Under the pieces are notes generated by a model, which worked only from the letters and a program-made list of their open reading frames with translations, was not told the origin of the DNA and did not search any database. Position numbers and translations under genes: made by a program. A stretch of DNA of 64,000 nucleotides from Paenibacillus taichungensis (GTDB lineage Bacteria > Bacillota > Bacilli > Paenibacillales > Paenibacillaceae): NCBI RefSeq assembly GCF_013359905.1, contig NZ_JABMCC010000104.1:186001-250000 (forward strand). The letters are read 5' to 3'. The stretch's first letter is position 1. The number at the start of each line of letters is the position of its first letter. This document shows, one piece after another, positions 8,876 through 17,410 of this stretch.

Positions 8876-9577
8876 CTAGGGCAGATCGATCAACATATAG
8901 AAAGAGTCCTCGCTTGCATCCAGGTTCATGGATGTCGTCTGTTCCACACGAGCCGTATCCCCTTCATTTAACTGATACTCTCCGTTCAAGCTAAGCTTGC
9001 CTTCTATAGCAAAAATGTACATGCGGCGATCTTCCGCCTGTTCATATGTTAATGCCTTGCCTGCGGCCAATCGGCCAAGATAGATGGTCATATCCTGATG
9101 AATGGATGCAATACGCGCCCCACCTTCAGGGGATACCACGGGTACGAGTGCTCCCACAAGTACATCTGGATCAAAAGAAGTTGTCTCATAAGACGGCTCA
9201 AGCCCTTTCGTATGTGGCATGAACCAAAGCTGTAATATACGCACTTCTTCAGAATCCGAGGCATTGTGTTCGGTATGGATCATGCCACTGCCTGCTGACA
9301 TGCGCTGAATCCCACCAAATGATGTTACAGCCACATTGCCCAGGTTATCTTCATGACGCAGTTTCCCGTTCAACACGATGGACACAATCTCCATATCACT
9401 ATGCGGGTGTGCACCGAAACCACGACCAGGAGCAATTACATCGTCGTTAGCTACCCGCATGGGTCCAAACGAAGTATTCTCCGGGTCCTGATATTCACCG
9501 AAGGAAAAGCTGTGATTGCCGCGCAGCCAGCCCCGGTCGAAGCTGGAGCGGGAATCGGATGGAATGACGTTAATCAT
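8876..9577 (-). CDS. Pirin family bicupin protein
   Basis: About 233 residues with two cupin halves. The pirin metal-binding signature is present: HPHSDMEIVSIVLNG near residue 57 and GSGMIHTEHNA near residue 98, giving the three His and one Glu ligands. Members include quercetinase-like dioxygenases and redox-responsive regulators; which activity applies here cannot be read. The start is ATG at 9577 (MINVIPSD), with AAAGGAGG nine bases upstream; an in-frame GTG three codons earlier overlaps the ribosome site. Confidence 0.88.
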   Translation of the reverse strand: MINVIPSDSRSSFDRGWLRGNHSFSFGEYQDPENTSFGPMRVANDDVIAPGRGFGAHPHSDMEIVSIVLNGKLRHEDNLGNVAVTSFGGIQRMSAGSGMIHTEHNASDSEEVRILQLWFMPHTKGLEPSYETTSFDPDVLVGALVPVVSPEGGARIASIHQDMTIYLGRLAAGKALTYEQAEDRRMYIFAIEGKLSLNGEYQLNEGDTARVEQTTSMNLDASEDSFYMLIDLP

Positions 9578-9689
9578 AAAGCGCACCCTCCTTTATATCC
9601 TCTTATTTTTTCTTAGTTGCATACTTATTCTCATTGTACCAAATCGATGGGCTTGTCGTCCAAAACAAAAAGCCATTTCCCGCTTCGAA

Positions 9690-9719
9690 CGGATCACACG
9701 TATAATTACGCGTAATCCG
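9690..9719. promoter_or_regulatory. 30-bp inverted repeat upstream of pirin gene
   Basis: CGGATCACACGTA (9690-9702) and TACGCGTAATCCG (9707-9719) are inverted copies with two mismatches around TAAT. It lies about 110 bases upstream of the pirin start, upstream of a possible -10 (TACAAT on the minus strand, near 9634-9639). The position suits an activator or dimeric repressor site. The regulator is unknown. Confidence 0.45.
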
Positions 9720-9802
9720 AACTAGCGAGAAAAGGCCACTATGCAGGATATACCTGCTTGAATGAACTTGTTATCTATCCCTATTGGATGGATATAAACC
9801 CG

Positions 9803-10213
9803 TTATGCACGCACATTCTGACGAGCGTTCCCTTGTCTGGAGAAGAAATGATCCACCGCCAGGAAACGGCTGCCTGTGAAGAGCAGTGTCAACGAACCCG
9901 CCAGCAGCAGGTAATCAAACTCGGTACCACTCATGAACGGCTGTCCCACTTTGGCAGTGAGCAGAACCCCACCCATCACTACGATGAACAATGCAGCAAA
10001 TACACGTGTTCCCAAGCCCAGAATCATGGCTGCACCACCCACAAGCTCAATGATCGCTACAACAGATGCCAGAAAACCAGGAATGCCGATACTTTCAAAG
10101 AAACCGACTGTACCACTAATTCCACCTTCGAATTTGCTCCAACCATGTAATACAAAGATGAGACCAATCATGATCCTTGAGAAAAACAAACCAATCTCCA
10201 CACTTCTATTCAT
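9803..10213 (-). CDS. DoxX family membrane protein
   Basis: About 136 residues with four predicted membrane helices and the DoxX/SURF4 pattern SRIMIGLIFVLHGWSKF near the N terminus. DoxX proteins are linked to thiol and oxidative stress and to quinone-related redox steps, but this protein's reaction is not known. Two in-frame ATGs exist; the second (10213) is nine bases from GGAGG and is preferred. The gene starts 40 bases after the M56 protease gene on the same strand, so it may belong to the BlaI operon. Confidence 0.88.
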   Translation of the reverse strand: MNRSVEIGLFFSRIMIGLIFVLHGWSKFEGGISGTVGFFESIGIPGFLASVVAIIELVGGAAMILGLGTRVFAALFIVVMGGVLLTAKVGQPFMSGTEFDYLLLAGSLTLLFTGSRFLAVDHFFSRQGNARQNVRA

Positions 10214-10253
10214 ATTCATCTTCCTCCTTGGAGTTTAAGTTCAACGTTACCTT

Positions 10254-11114
10254 TCACCCAATTGACCAAACAAACAAGACAGACAGCAGCAGGATCACTG
10301 TGGCAGAAATGAATACCGCATAGCGGGGAAGCGACAGTGAAACATCCTGTTCCGGGTCTAATAAACGGGAAATACGTACATTCACCGAAGTATCGGCAAA
10401 AGACGATTGAATAGCTGTCTCTCTAATTCTCCAAGGTTCAGGGCAAGCCCGGATCAGTTTGAGCAGTGCACTACCAATGCCCGCAGCGTTCCCTGTACGT
10501 TCAATTGCTTCATTGTCAGCCAGTATTTCTCTAATGATCTTGTAATGTTTTGAAGTATGCTTCAACACCGGAATATAAGGCATCATCACGGCAAATACCG
10601 ACAATAATGTCGTCTTGAGTGGATCACGATGCCACAGATGGTGCACTTCATGATACACAACCGCTCTTTCTTCTTCAGCATCCAGCATCGTGAGCAGCCC
10701 TGTGGAAAGTACAATACAAGGTTTCCAGAGACCAATCGTAAATGCCACCGGTGACGGCTTGTCCACCACAATGAATCCAGGTTGTTTCAGATGACGGTAC
10801 CGCGCCTGAAGATCCTGAGACATGGCTCTATCTTCCATTGACCGAAGCTTCAGTACCGCTGCACGTGTCTTCATCATCCGATCGAACAGCAACCAGCCTG
10901 TTCCTGCAAAAGTCAGGAGAACCAGTGCCATAAGAACATGCCCCATGGATAACCAGCCCAGCCTGCTCATCCAGTGATTACATAGCCAGAGCAGATTAAA
11001 CGGAATGTCCCAACCGAAAATTTTGTACATCGCGTACATGAACATCTGCATGAACACGAATAACGGAATGCCAAACCCGACGGTAAACAACAGCTTCGAG
11101 CGGGCCTTCCACAT
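10254..11114 (-). CDS. M56 family (BlaR1/MecR1-like) membrane zinc metalloprotease
   Basis: About 286 residues: N-terminal membrane segments (about 9-35 and 60-80), a cytoplasmic zinc protease domain with HEVHH at 155-159 and a downstream ILADNEAIE helix, and a C-terminal membrane segment (about 265-284). It lacks the penicillin-binding sensor domain of true BlaR1/MecR1. By family it should cleave or inactivate the BlaI-type repressor encoded just upstream; the trigger is unknown. The start at 11114 follows the blaI stop by one base, with AAAGGAT upstream; an earlier in-frame start would lie inside blaI. Confidence 0.87.
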   Translation of the reverse strand: MWKARSKLLFTVGFGIPLFVFMQMFMYAMYKIFGWDIPFNLLWLCNHWMSRLGWLSMGHVLMALVLLTFAGTGWLLFDRMMKTRAAVLKLRSMEDRAMSQDLQARYRHLKQPGFIVVDKPSPVAFTIGLWKPCIVLSTGLLTMLDAEEERAVVYHEVHHLWHRDPLKTTLLSVFAVMMPYIPVLKHTSKHYKIIREILADNEAIERTGNAAGIGSALLKLIRACPEPWRIRETAIQSSFADTSVNVRISRLLDPEQDVSLSLPRYAVFISATVILLLSVLFVWSIG

Positions 11115-11115
11115 G

Positions 11116-11532
11116 TCAATCGCTATCCTTTTTCCATTGCTTAATCTTCTGCTCCAGACGCTCAATCAACCCTGCATCTGCTTCATCCAGCGCATCCAGC
11201 ATGTGATTCACAGCAAGTACCCCGAATTCATCCACCAACTCATGTGACAATTCCTTGGATTGGTCGTTCATAAACTCCTCCCTGCTCTGTACCGGATGGT
11301 ACAGTGACGTTCGGCCCTTCTGCGACTTGTGGAGCAGTTCCTTGTCCACGAGGCGATTCATCACCGTCATGACAGTATTGAAATTAACGTCTTTATCTTT
11401 TTCTAATGCGGTTTGCACTTCGCGAATGCTACTGCCTGGACGCGCCCATAAAATGTCCATAATCTTCGCCTCAAGCGGACCGAAAAACCGGTTCAGTCCA
11501 CGCTCACCCACTTTAAAATTGTGTATTCTCAT
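11116..11532 (-). CDS. BlaI/MecI/CopY family transcriptional repressor
   Basis: 138 residues: winged-helix DNA-binding domain (about 10-85, including FGPLEAKIMDILW and NFNTVMTVMNRLVDK) and a helical dimerisation tail. The family represses its own operon until cleaved by the partner M56 protease, whose gene follows one base later. A dyad of the mec-operator type overlaps the -10 of its promoter, consistent with autorepression. No beta-lactamase or PBP gene lies nearby, so the regulon is probably something else. Confidence 0.9.
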   Translation of the reverse strand: MRIHNFKVGERGLNRFFGPLEAKIMDILWARPGSSIREVQTALEKDKDVNFNTVMTVMNRLVDKELLHKSQKGRTSLYHPVQSREEFMNDQSKELSHELVDEFGVLAVNHMLDALDEADAGLIERLEQKIKQWKKDSD

Positions 11533-11548
11533 GTTCAGACACCCCTCA

Positions 11549-11584
11549 CACTACTCATTGTAGTGCCAACAAACGAGAAGTCAA
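11549..11584 (-). promoter_or_regulatory. blaI promoter with BlaI-type operator
   Basis: On the minus strand TTGACT (11584-11579) and TACAAT (11562-11557) are 16 bases apart. The inverted repeat CACTAC-N5-GTAGTG (11549-11565) covers the -10. ACTACA/GTAGT half-sites resemble known mec/bla operators, with altered spacing. Confidence 0.65.
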
Positions 11585-11678
11585 CCTCTATGTCAGCTAT
11601 TTATTGTAAATGATTTGTAAATATGTTTTCCATTTCAGAATATTATTTGGATGCACAAGATCAGCTTAGCGTTAAAAA

Positions 11679-11726
11679 AAACCTAAAGACCGGGCAGGTC
11701 TGCTATTCTGCAGACCTGCCCGGTCT
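11679..11726 (-). terminator. Strong terminator of katA
   Basis: A perfect 17-bp stem (11687-11703 with 11710-11726; arm AGACCGGGCAGGTCTGC) has a six-base loop. On the minus strand it is followed by TTAGG and eight T residues. Confidence 0.9.
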
Positions 11727-11775
11727 AATTCATAAATCGAATATTCATTTCTGAAATAATGATGAGATCAGTGCT

Positions 11776-13239
11776 TTATTTACGATCCTGTGAGGGCATA
11801 AATGCGGAAATATCCACACCCAGTCCATGAGCCAAACGACCACCGAGCTGTCCATCTGCCTGGAAGAAATGGCACAAGGCACGTAGCTGGGTCTGTTCCG
11901 GTACTGCCTTCAAGTCATTGATCAGGTTATCAAGCAGATGTTGCTGCTCCACCGCCGTGAATGAACGGAACAACTCCCCTGACTGCGTATAGTTATCGGT
12001 TTTCTCAATTTTCTCACGCGTAACATGGCCCTGTAACGGAGCTTGACTGTCACGATATTCAGGTGCTTCCTCCGGGCTATTGCCTGAGCTATTCGGTTCA
12101 TAGTTTACCGGGGACGGGTCCTGATTCACATTCATCAATCCATCACGCTGATGATTGCGAACCGGAGCATAAGGGCAGTTCACCGGAATCTGCAAATAGT
12201 TTGGTCCGAGCCGATGGCGCTGTGTATCCGGATAGGAGAACAGGCGGCCTTGCAGCAATTTATCTTCGGAAGGCTCGATTCCAGGCACCAAAGCGCTTGG
12301 TGAAAAGGCTGCTTGCTCTACTTCTGCGAAGAAGTTTTGTGGATTTCGGTTCAATGTCATGGTTCCGATCGTCTGGAACGGCAGTACATCTTCCGGCCAA
12401 GTCTTGGTTGGGTCGAGCGGATCGAAGGCGAAATCATCCATCTGCTCCGGTTTCAGCAACTGTACCTGTAGCTTCCACTGCGGGTATTGCCCGTTTTTGA
12501 TATGATCGTGTAAATCCCGGGTGGCATGGTTGAAATCCTGTCCTTGCACCTCAGCTGCCTCTTGACGTGAGAAACCTCGTACGCCTTGGGCCGATTCCCA
12601 CTTGTATTTCACATAATGGACTTGCCCTTGAGCATTAATCCATTTGAAGGCGTGTACGCCGAATCCATCCATTTCACGGTAACTTGCTGGTGTACCCAGA
12701 TCGGAGAACAACCAGGTCATCATATGAGTCGACTCGGGTGATAGTGTCATGAAGTCCCAGTAGCGTGCAGGGTCCTGGATATTCGTATCCGGCGCAGGCT
12801 TCAGGGAATGAACCATATCCGGGAACTTCATGGCATCACGGATGAAAAAGACGGGCAAGTGGTTACCCACAATATCGTAGTTCCCTTCACGGGTGTAGAA
12901 CTTCACGGCAAATCCACGTGGATCACGCGCTGTCTCCGGCGAACCCGTGCCGTGAATTACAGTCGAGAACCGCACCAGTACATCCGTCTCTGTTCCCGGG
13001 TCTTGTAAGAAATCGGCTGTCGTATAAGCCTTCATGCTCTTCTCCAGCGTAAACACGCCATGTGCACCGGCACCTCTAGCATGAACGACCCGTTCCGGAA
13101 TACGCTCACGGTCAAAGTGTGCGATCTTCTCAAGCAGATGATAATCCTCAAGTAATGTGGGGCCTCTTCTTCCTGCGGTACGGGAGTTTTGGTTATCACC
13201 TACGGGTGCGCCCTGATTGGTTGTCATGCGTTCTGTCAT
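11776..13239 (-). CDS. katA: Heme catalase (KatA type, clade 3)
   Basis: Small-subunit monofunctional catalase of 487 residues, close to the 483 of B. subtilis KatA. It disproportionates hydrogen peroxide in the cytoplasm. Catalytic His53 is in RVVHARGAGAHG, the distal Asn region is in YDIVGNHLPVFF, and the proximal heme Tyr is in RLFSYPDTQRHR. GAGGAGG lies eight bases before the first ATG; an ATG four codons later is the alternative. It is monocistronic, with its own strong terminator. A 15-bp PerR-like box lies about 83 bases upstream, so induction by peroxide through the nearby PerR-type regulator is expected. Confidence 0.96.
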   Translation of the reverse strand: MTERMTTNQGAPVGDNQNSRTAGRRGPTLLEDYHLLEKIAHFDRERIPERVVHARGAGAHGVFTLEKSMKAYTTADFLQDPGTETDVLVRFSTVIHGTGSPETARDPRGFAVKFYTREGNYDIVGNHLPVFFIRDAMKFPDMVHSLKPAPDTNIQDPARYWDFMTLSPESTHMMTWLFSDLGTPASYREMDGFGVHAFKWINAQGQVHYVKYKWESAQGVRGFSRQEAAEVQGQDFNHATRDLHDHIKNGQYPQWKLQVQLLKPEQMDDFAFDPLDPTKTWPEDVLPFQTIGTMTLNRNPQNFFAEVEQAAFSPSALVPGIEPSEDKLLQGRLFSYPDTQRHRLGPNYLQIPVNCPYAPVRNHQRDGLMNVNQDPSPVNYEPNSSGNSPEEAPEYRDSQAPLQGHVTREKIEKTDNYTQSGELFRSFTAVEQQHLLDNLINDLKAVPEQTQLRALCHFFQADGQLGGRLAHGLGVDISAFMPSQDRK

Positions 13240-13321
13240 ATCGTTATCCTCCTCATGTTGGTCTCATGCCTGCTGTATATACTCTATTAAAATCATATTC
13301 GCCATCGGATTAAATATACAT

Positions 13322-13336
13322 TTAGACTTGATCTAA
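13322..13336. promoter_or_regulatory. PerR-like box upstream of katA
   Basis: TTAGACTTGATCTAA is a 15-bp imperfect palindrome (TTAGA...TCTAA) matching 9 of 14 fixed positions of the B. subtilis Per box. The same motif recurs before dps and, in variant form, before the PerR-type gene. The rest of the 313-base gap 13240-13553 shows no other clear signal. Confidence 0.65.
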
Positions 13337-13553
13337 CTGTTAAATTGATTCTAACATGTCCCACTCGCCCCTTGCATGAGGTTCGTATGAGATTAAGATG
13401 AGTTTCTTGCTCATTTCATGAATGAAATATGAATATCCACTTGGAGTAAGATGAGCATTGAGCCATTCCGATTGGCTTGATCTACTCCATCTAGTGGATA
13501 TACCCGCATACGAGTGACATGAACAGCATTTTGTGTGCACAAAAAAAAGCGGA

Positions 13554-14360
13554 CTAATCCGCCAGGCGGTAGCCCACTCCTCTTACCGTTACTATATATT
13601 GAGGCGAAGCCGCGTTATCGCCAAGTTTTTTGCGTAAGCTTTTGATATGAACATCCACCACATTACTTCCACCTGTAAAATCAGTCTCCCAAATATCGCT
13701 GAGCATCTCCTCACGGGAAATCACTGCACCTTTGGCATCAATCAGTTTTAGCAGCAGATCATATTCTGTCTTGGTCAAATGAATACGGTCATTATTGCGA
13801 TGCACACTCATCCGCTCACGATCCAGCCATAGATCCTTGAAAGCGATGCGTTGGCCTTCCTGAGGGAGAAATCCGCGTTTCGGTGCTGCAGGGCTATTGC
13901 CAATCATGCGTTGCACACGATACAACGCTTCCTGAGGACGGGCCGGCCAGACCAGCAATTCCTCCTGAAGCATCGGTCCACTGGCACTGCCAATCATCTT
14001 CTCCCCCACCAGATACAGACACGGTGTTGCATGTTCTGCTTCACGATTCAATCGGCTGCTGATTCCCGCAAAAGCATCAATGGTTCCAGCAACAGACAGG
14101 TCATAGATTAAAAGATCAAATACAAGCCGTTCATGCAAATCAGGCTCCCAGCGGTGGAACACCAGCACATCGAAGCAGCTGTCCGTCAAAGCCTTGACCA
14201 GTTCATGTACCTGCCCGGGCATCGGACTGATCAGAATGACCCGTCTCGTGACCGGGCAATTATCCACAAGGGGAGTTGAATCCGCAAGGGCAGGCTTGAC
14301 CCGGAGCGGCAGACGACGGCCGGACAGGTTGATTTTTACTTGACCCGTTTGTTTCTGCAT
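13554..14360 (-). CDS. OmpR-type winged-helix regulator with atypical receiver domain
   Basis: 268 residues. The C-terminal ~100 residues form a clear OmpR/PhoB DNA-binding domain (IHLTKTEYDLLLKLIDAKG and VDVHIKSLRKKLG). The N-terminal half (about 38-150) folds like a receiver: Asp87 in LLIYDLS sits at the phosphorylation position, but the acidic pair is replaced (VILISP) and the conserved Lys-Pro near strand 5 reads WPARP. Phosphorylation by a kinase is therefore doubtful. No histidine kinase gene is adjacent. It overlaps the end of the PerR-type gene by 25 bases, with GGAGGTG inside that gene, so the two form one operon. Confidence 0.85.
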   Translation of the reverse strand: MQKQTGQVKINLSGRRLPLRVKPALADSTPLVDNCPVTRRVILISPMPGQVHELVKALTDSCFDVLVFHRWEPDLHERLVFDLLIYDLSVAGTIDAFAGISSRLNREAEHATPCLYLVGEKMIGSASGPMLQEELLVWPARPQEALYRVQRMIGNSPAAPKRGFLPQEGQRIAFKDLWLDRERMSVHRNNDRIHLTKTEYDLLLKLIDAKGAVISREEMLSDIWETDFTGGSNVVDVHIKSLRKKLGDNAASPQYIVTVRGVGYRLAD

Positions 14361-14731
14361 TCCGCGCAGACACCTCCAAAGACCACATGAGCGTGATCAA
14401 TCGCATACCCGGTCTCCTCCGCAACTTGCTTCATCCATTGGGGAGGAACTTCCGTCATGACTTCATCTACCTTGCCGCACACTTCACACATAATATGTTG
14501 ATGTTCGTCCATGCGGGCATCATAACGACTAGCCGTTTCGCCCAACTTGAGCTCCCGAATCAATTCTTTATCTGTTAAATATCGGAGTGAATTATATACC
14601 GTACCATAAGCCAAATTATAACCTTGCTCCACCAGACGGTTCATCACTTCTGCTGCCGTTGGATGGTCTTCGGAATGACGGACTACATCGTAAACGGCTT
14701 GACGCTGTATCGTCAGATTTAGAGTTCTCAC
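14336..14731 (-). CDS. perR: Fur family regulator, PerR type
   Basis: About 131 residues. Winged helix (about 8-75, with YGTVYNSLRYLTDKELI) followed by a dimerisation domain with two CxxC pairs (Cys82/85 and Cys122/125) that hold structural zinc, and His/Asp residues in DARMDEHQHIMC and IDHAHVVFG that can bind the regulatory Fe or Mn. The family represses peroxide-defence genes until metal-catalysed His oxidation. The start is GTG at 14731, eight bases after AAAGGAG; a TTG two codons earlier is too close. A PerR-like box covers its own -10, which fits autoregulation. PerR rather than Fur or Zur is inferred from the neighbours. Confidence 0.85.
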   Translation of the reverse strand: MRTLNLTIQRQAVYDVVRHSEDHPTAAEVMNRLVEQGYNLAYGTVYNSLRYLTDKELIRELKLGETASRYDARMDEHQHIMCEVCGKVDEVMTEVPPQWMKQVAEETGYAIDHAHVVFGGVCAECRNKRVK

Positions 14732-14829
14732 CAGCAATTCTCCTTTATTAACCCATTCAATAGTATATAAGATGACACAGCAATCTACTGATTGCTATGA
14801 TTCCCTGAAACATCAAAATCAATTTTGAT

Positions 14830-14867
14830 TTAGATTAAGTATAAATCTCATTGTATAATGAAGTCAA
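14830..14867 (-). promoter_or_regulatory. perR promoter with overlapping PerR-like box
   Basis: On the minus strand TTGACT (14867-14862) and TATACT (14843-14838) are 18 bases apart. TTAGATTAAGTATAA (plus strand 14830-14844) matches 11 of 14 fixed Per-box positions and covers the whole -10. Confidence 0.7.
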
Positions 14868-15007
14868 TATCCGACTATTTTATTCATGAATAGTGATATC
14901 CAAACCATCTTCTACGTAGCCATCACCCCTACTTGGGATAATATGGTTCGCTACTATACTGCTTTTCAGCTAAAATATAGTAATGTGCGCTAAAGGAGGG
15001 ATGCTTG

Positions 15008-16135
15008 TTGCTAAGCACGTTTTTCGTCAATCTCTGTGTCATGATCACGTTCATGTATGTGTCCGGAATCATAGCCAAATTCTATCGTATCCGCGTTCCC
15101 TTTCCCTCGATGCGTGTTCAGATGATCGGTGGTCTGCTGTTCGGGATCTATGGAACGGTACTGATGAACTATTCCTTTCCTTTAAATGAAACTACCATTG
15201 TAGATTTACGTCATTTGGCTATTGTCACAGCCGCCGTATATTTAGGAGGACTGGCTTCGGTCATCTCGGGACTTGTCATTTCCATCCTTCGTATTATCAT
15301 GTTTGGAATGTCTTCCGCTGCCATCGATGCAGCATTCGTCATGACGATCATCGGACTGTCCGGTGTATATTTTGCCTATGCTCCCTGGTCCCGATTAACC
15401 AAAATTATTACCATGAACCTGCTGGGTATGACGCTGATCTTTGTGATCCTAATGCTGAATACAACCAGCATGAACTCACTATTGAAAGTATATCCTTTAC
15501 AGATGACCATTTCTTTTGTCGGTGGAATCTTTATTTATTTCATCGCAGAATTCATTAATAAATCGAATGAGATGTTGTTTCTGCTCGAACGCAAAGCGAC
15601 CACCGATCATCTTACCAACCTCAGTAATCGCAGACAATTTGAGAAATCACTTGAGTTTGAACTAGAACGGGCACGTGAGTACAAACAAAAACTATCGCTA
15701 CTAGTCATCGACATCGACCGGTTCAAAAAAGTAAATGACACTTTCGGTCATACTTCAGGTGATGCGGTTCTAAAACAACTCGGACAATTGCTCATTGAGC
15801 ATGCCCGCTCAGCAGATATCGTCTCTCGGAACGGAGGCGAGGAATTCGCTATACTATTGCTCGATTGTGGTCATCACCAAGCCATGGCCATTGCCGAGTC
15901 CATCAGACAATCGGTTGAGAAGTACCATTTTGCGCTGCCTGATGGCAATACGATCCGGCTGACTATCTCTATCGGGGTCGCTGTTTTTCCAGATCACTGT
16001 GACGACCGGGATGATAACGATTTCTTTGAACAGGCAGACCGTGCATTATATGAAGCCAAGAATACGGGCCGGAACCGGGTATGTGCTATTCCGTTGCGTT
16101 CCAGGTCGCTCTCCAGCGGCCAAAGCTCATTCTAA
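15008..16135 (+). CDS. Membrane diguanylate cyclase (GGDEF)
   Basis: About 375 residues. The first ~185 form six membrane segments of the 5TMR-LYT type (cf. MNYSFPLNETTIVDLRH), a presumed small-ligand sensor. The GGDEF domain (about 195-360) has the active motif GGEEF at 276-280 and an inhibitory-site RSAD at 267-270, so it should make cyclic di-GMP with product feedback. The metal-binding Asp is in VIDIDRFKKVND. The start is TTG at 15008, eight bases after AAGGAGG; TTG at 15005 is an alternative. It is monocistronic, followed by a bidirectional terminator. Confidence 0.9.
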   Translation: MLSTFFVNLCVMITFMYVSGIIAKFYRIRVPFPSMRVQMIGGLLFGIYGTVLMNYSFPLNETTIVDLRHLAIVTAAVYLGGLASVISGLVISILRIIMFGMSSAAIDAAFVMTIIGLSGVYFAYAPWSRLTKIITMNLLGMTLIFVILMLNTTSMNSLLKVYPLQMTISFVGGIFIYFIAEFINKSNEMLFLLERKATTDHLTNLSNRRQFEKSLEFELERAREYKQKLSLLVIDIDRFKKVNDTFGHTSGDAVLKQLGQLLIEHARSADIVSRNGGEEFAILLLDCGHHQAMAIAESIRQSVEKYHFALPDGNTIRLTISIGVAVFPDHCDDRDDNDFFEQADRALYEAKNTGRNRVCAIPLRSRSLSSGQSSF

Positions 16136-16146
16136 TCTCATACTCA

Positions 16147-16204
16147 AAAAGGGATGTCCCCATAGCCTACAGGCTAGCCAGGACATCCCTTTCTTATCTC
16201 ACAT
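16147..16204. terminator. Bidirectional terminator with nested stem
   Basis: GGGATGTCC (16151-16159) pairs with GGACATCCC (16191-16199). The loop holds a second stem, TAGCCT-AC-AGGCTA. A and T runs flank both sides, so it serves both the cyclase gene and the convergent aldo/keto reductase gene. Confidence 0.85.
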
Positions 16205-16266
16205 TTTGCATCCTTCGAATCAACTCGCTTATGGGTACAAGAACAACCTGTGGAGTTGAGTTTGCC

Positions 16267-17205
16267 TTAAGCTAAGATTTGTTCGATTTCTTCAACGATG
16301 GCAGCATCCAGCTTCACTCCGGAAGCGGCTGCGTTCTCTTTCACCTGTTCAGGACGGCTTGCTCCAACAAGCGCACTGGACACGTTATTCTGGCGCAGAA
16401 TCCACGCCAGAGCCAATTGGCCGACTTTCAGGTCCAGTTTGTCTGCCACTTCAATTAACTGGCGAACCTTGCCAATCCGGTCAGCGTTAATCTTCCCTTC
16501 ATCCCATCCCAGCTTCGCTGCCCGGCTGTTCTCGGGAATATCGGACACCGAAGTGTATTTCCCGGTCAACAATCCTTGTGCCAGCGGGGAGTAGACAACT
16601 TGTCCAATTCCTTTGCGCTCACCCAACGGGATGATTTCACTTTCGATGTAGCGGTCAAACATGTTGTACACCGGCTGGTTCACCACGATATGATCAAGCA
16701 ACAGGCGATCAGCGGTACCCAACGCAGCTTCCATTTGTGCCGCGGTCCATTGACTAACACCTACGTAGAGCACCTTGCCTTGGCGCACCAGATCATCAAG
16801 TGCTCGCAGTGTCTCTTCAATCGGTGTTTCGGTATGATAGCGATGGCAATAATATATGTCTACATAATCAACACCCAGCCGTTGCAAGCTGGCTTCGCAT
16901 TGTTCCTTAATATGTTTACGGGATAACCCTTGGTCATTTGGACCGTCACCCATTTTACCAAATACCTTGGTTGCAAGGACATAGGAGTCGCGGGAATACG
17001 CTTTCAACGTCTGCCCCAGCAGTTCTTCTGCTGCACCCCGCTCGTAGACATTGGCTGTATCAAAAAAGTTGATGCCTTCATCGAATGCGGCTTCAATTGA
17101 TTTCACCGCGTTTTCACGTTCCACATATCCTCCATATGTCAGCCAGCTTCCCAGGCTAATCTCGCTTACTTTCAGTCCGCTTCCACCTAATCTACGGTAT
17201 TCCAT
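16267..17205 (-). CDS. Aldo/keto reductase
   Basis: About 312-residue NADPH-dependent TIM-barrel oxidoreductase, closest in pattern to the Kv-beta/YghZ-like subfamily (GSWLTYGGYVERENAVKSIE). The catalytic tetrad is visible: Asp49 and Tyr54 (FFDTANVYE), Lys80 (ATKVFG) and His121 (YYCHRYH). The cofactor loop includes SALVGASRPEQVKEN near the C terminus. The start is ATG at 17205 behind GAGGAGG; a GTG three codons earlier is too close to it. The physiological substrate is unknown. It is transcribed alone, convergent with the cyclase gene. Confidence 0.92.
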   Translation of the reverse strand: MEYRRLGGSGLKVSEISLGSWLTYGGYVERENAVKSIEAAFDEGINFFDTANVYERGAAEELLGQTLKAYSRDSYVLATKVFGKMGDGPNDQGLSRKHIKEQCEASLQRLGVDYVDIYYCHRYHTETPIEETLRALDDLVRQGKVLYVGVSQWTAAQMEAALGTADRLLLDHIVVNQPVYNMFDRYIESEIIPLGERKGIGQVVYSPLAQGLLTGKYTSVSDIPENSRAAKLGWDEGKINADRIGKVRQLIEVADKLDLKVGQLALAWILRQNNVSSALVGASRPEQVKENAAASGVKLDAAIVEEIEQILA

Positions 17206-17321
17206 TGAATGCACATCCTCCTCTAAACTGATTAATGATGAAGTTCCCTTTCTATTGTATCGTATTCGGCTCGGATTAAAAGGGCTTTGGAGCAGAATTT
17301 GGGAAATAGATAGGGGTGAAT

Positions 17322-17348
17322 ATGAAAAGCTCCGCTAAATAGCGGAGC
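17322..17348 (-). terminator. Terminator of GH5 gene
   Basis: GCTCCGCTA (17329-17337) and TAGCGGAGC (17340-17348) form a perfect nine-base-pair stem. TTTT follows on the minus strand. Confidence 0.75.
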
Positions 17349-17410
17349 CACGATACAAGTCACTATGTTACGGTTACTTCATATTATTTATGACTGGGCG
17401 CTAGTTTGTC

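Noticed and set aside
9619..9633. Fur-like sequence TGAGAATAAGTATGC (minus strand) near the pirin promoter
   Set aside because: Only 10 of 14 positions fit and the palindrome is poor; it could be chance in AT-rich DNA.
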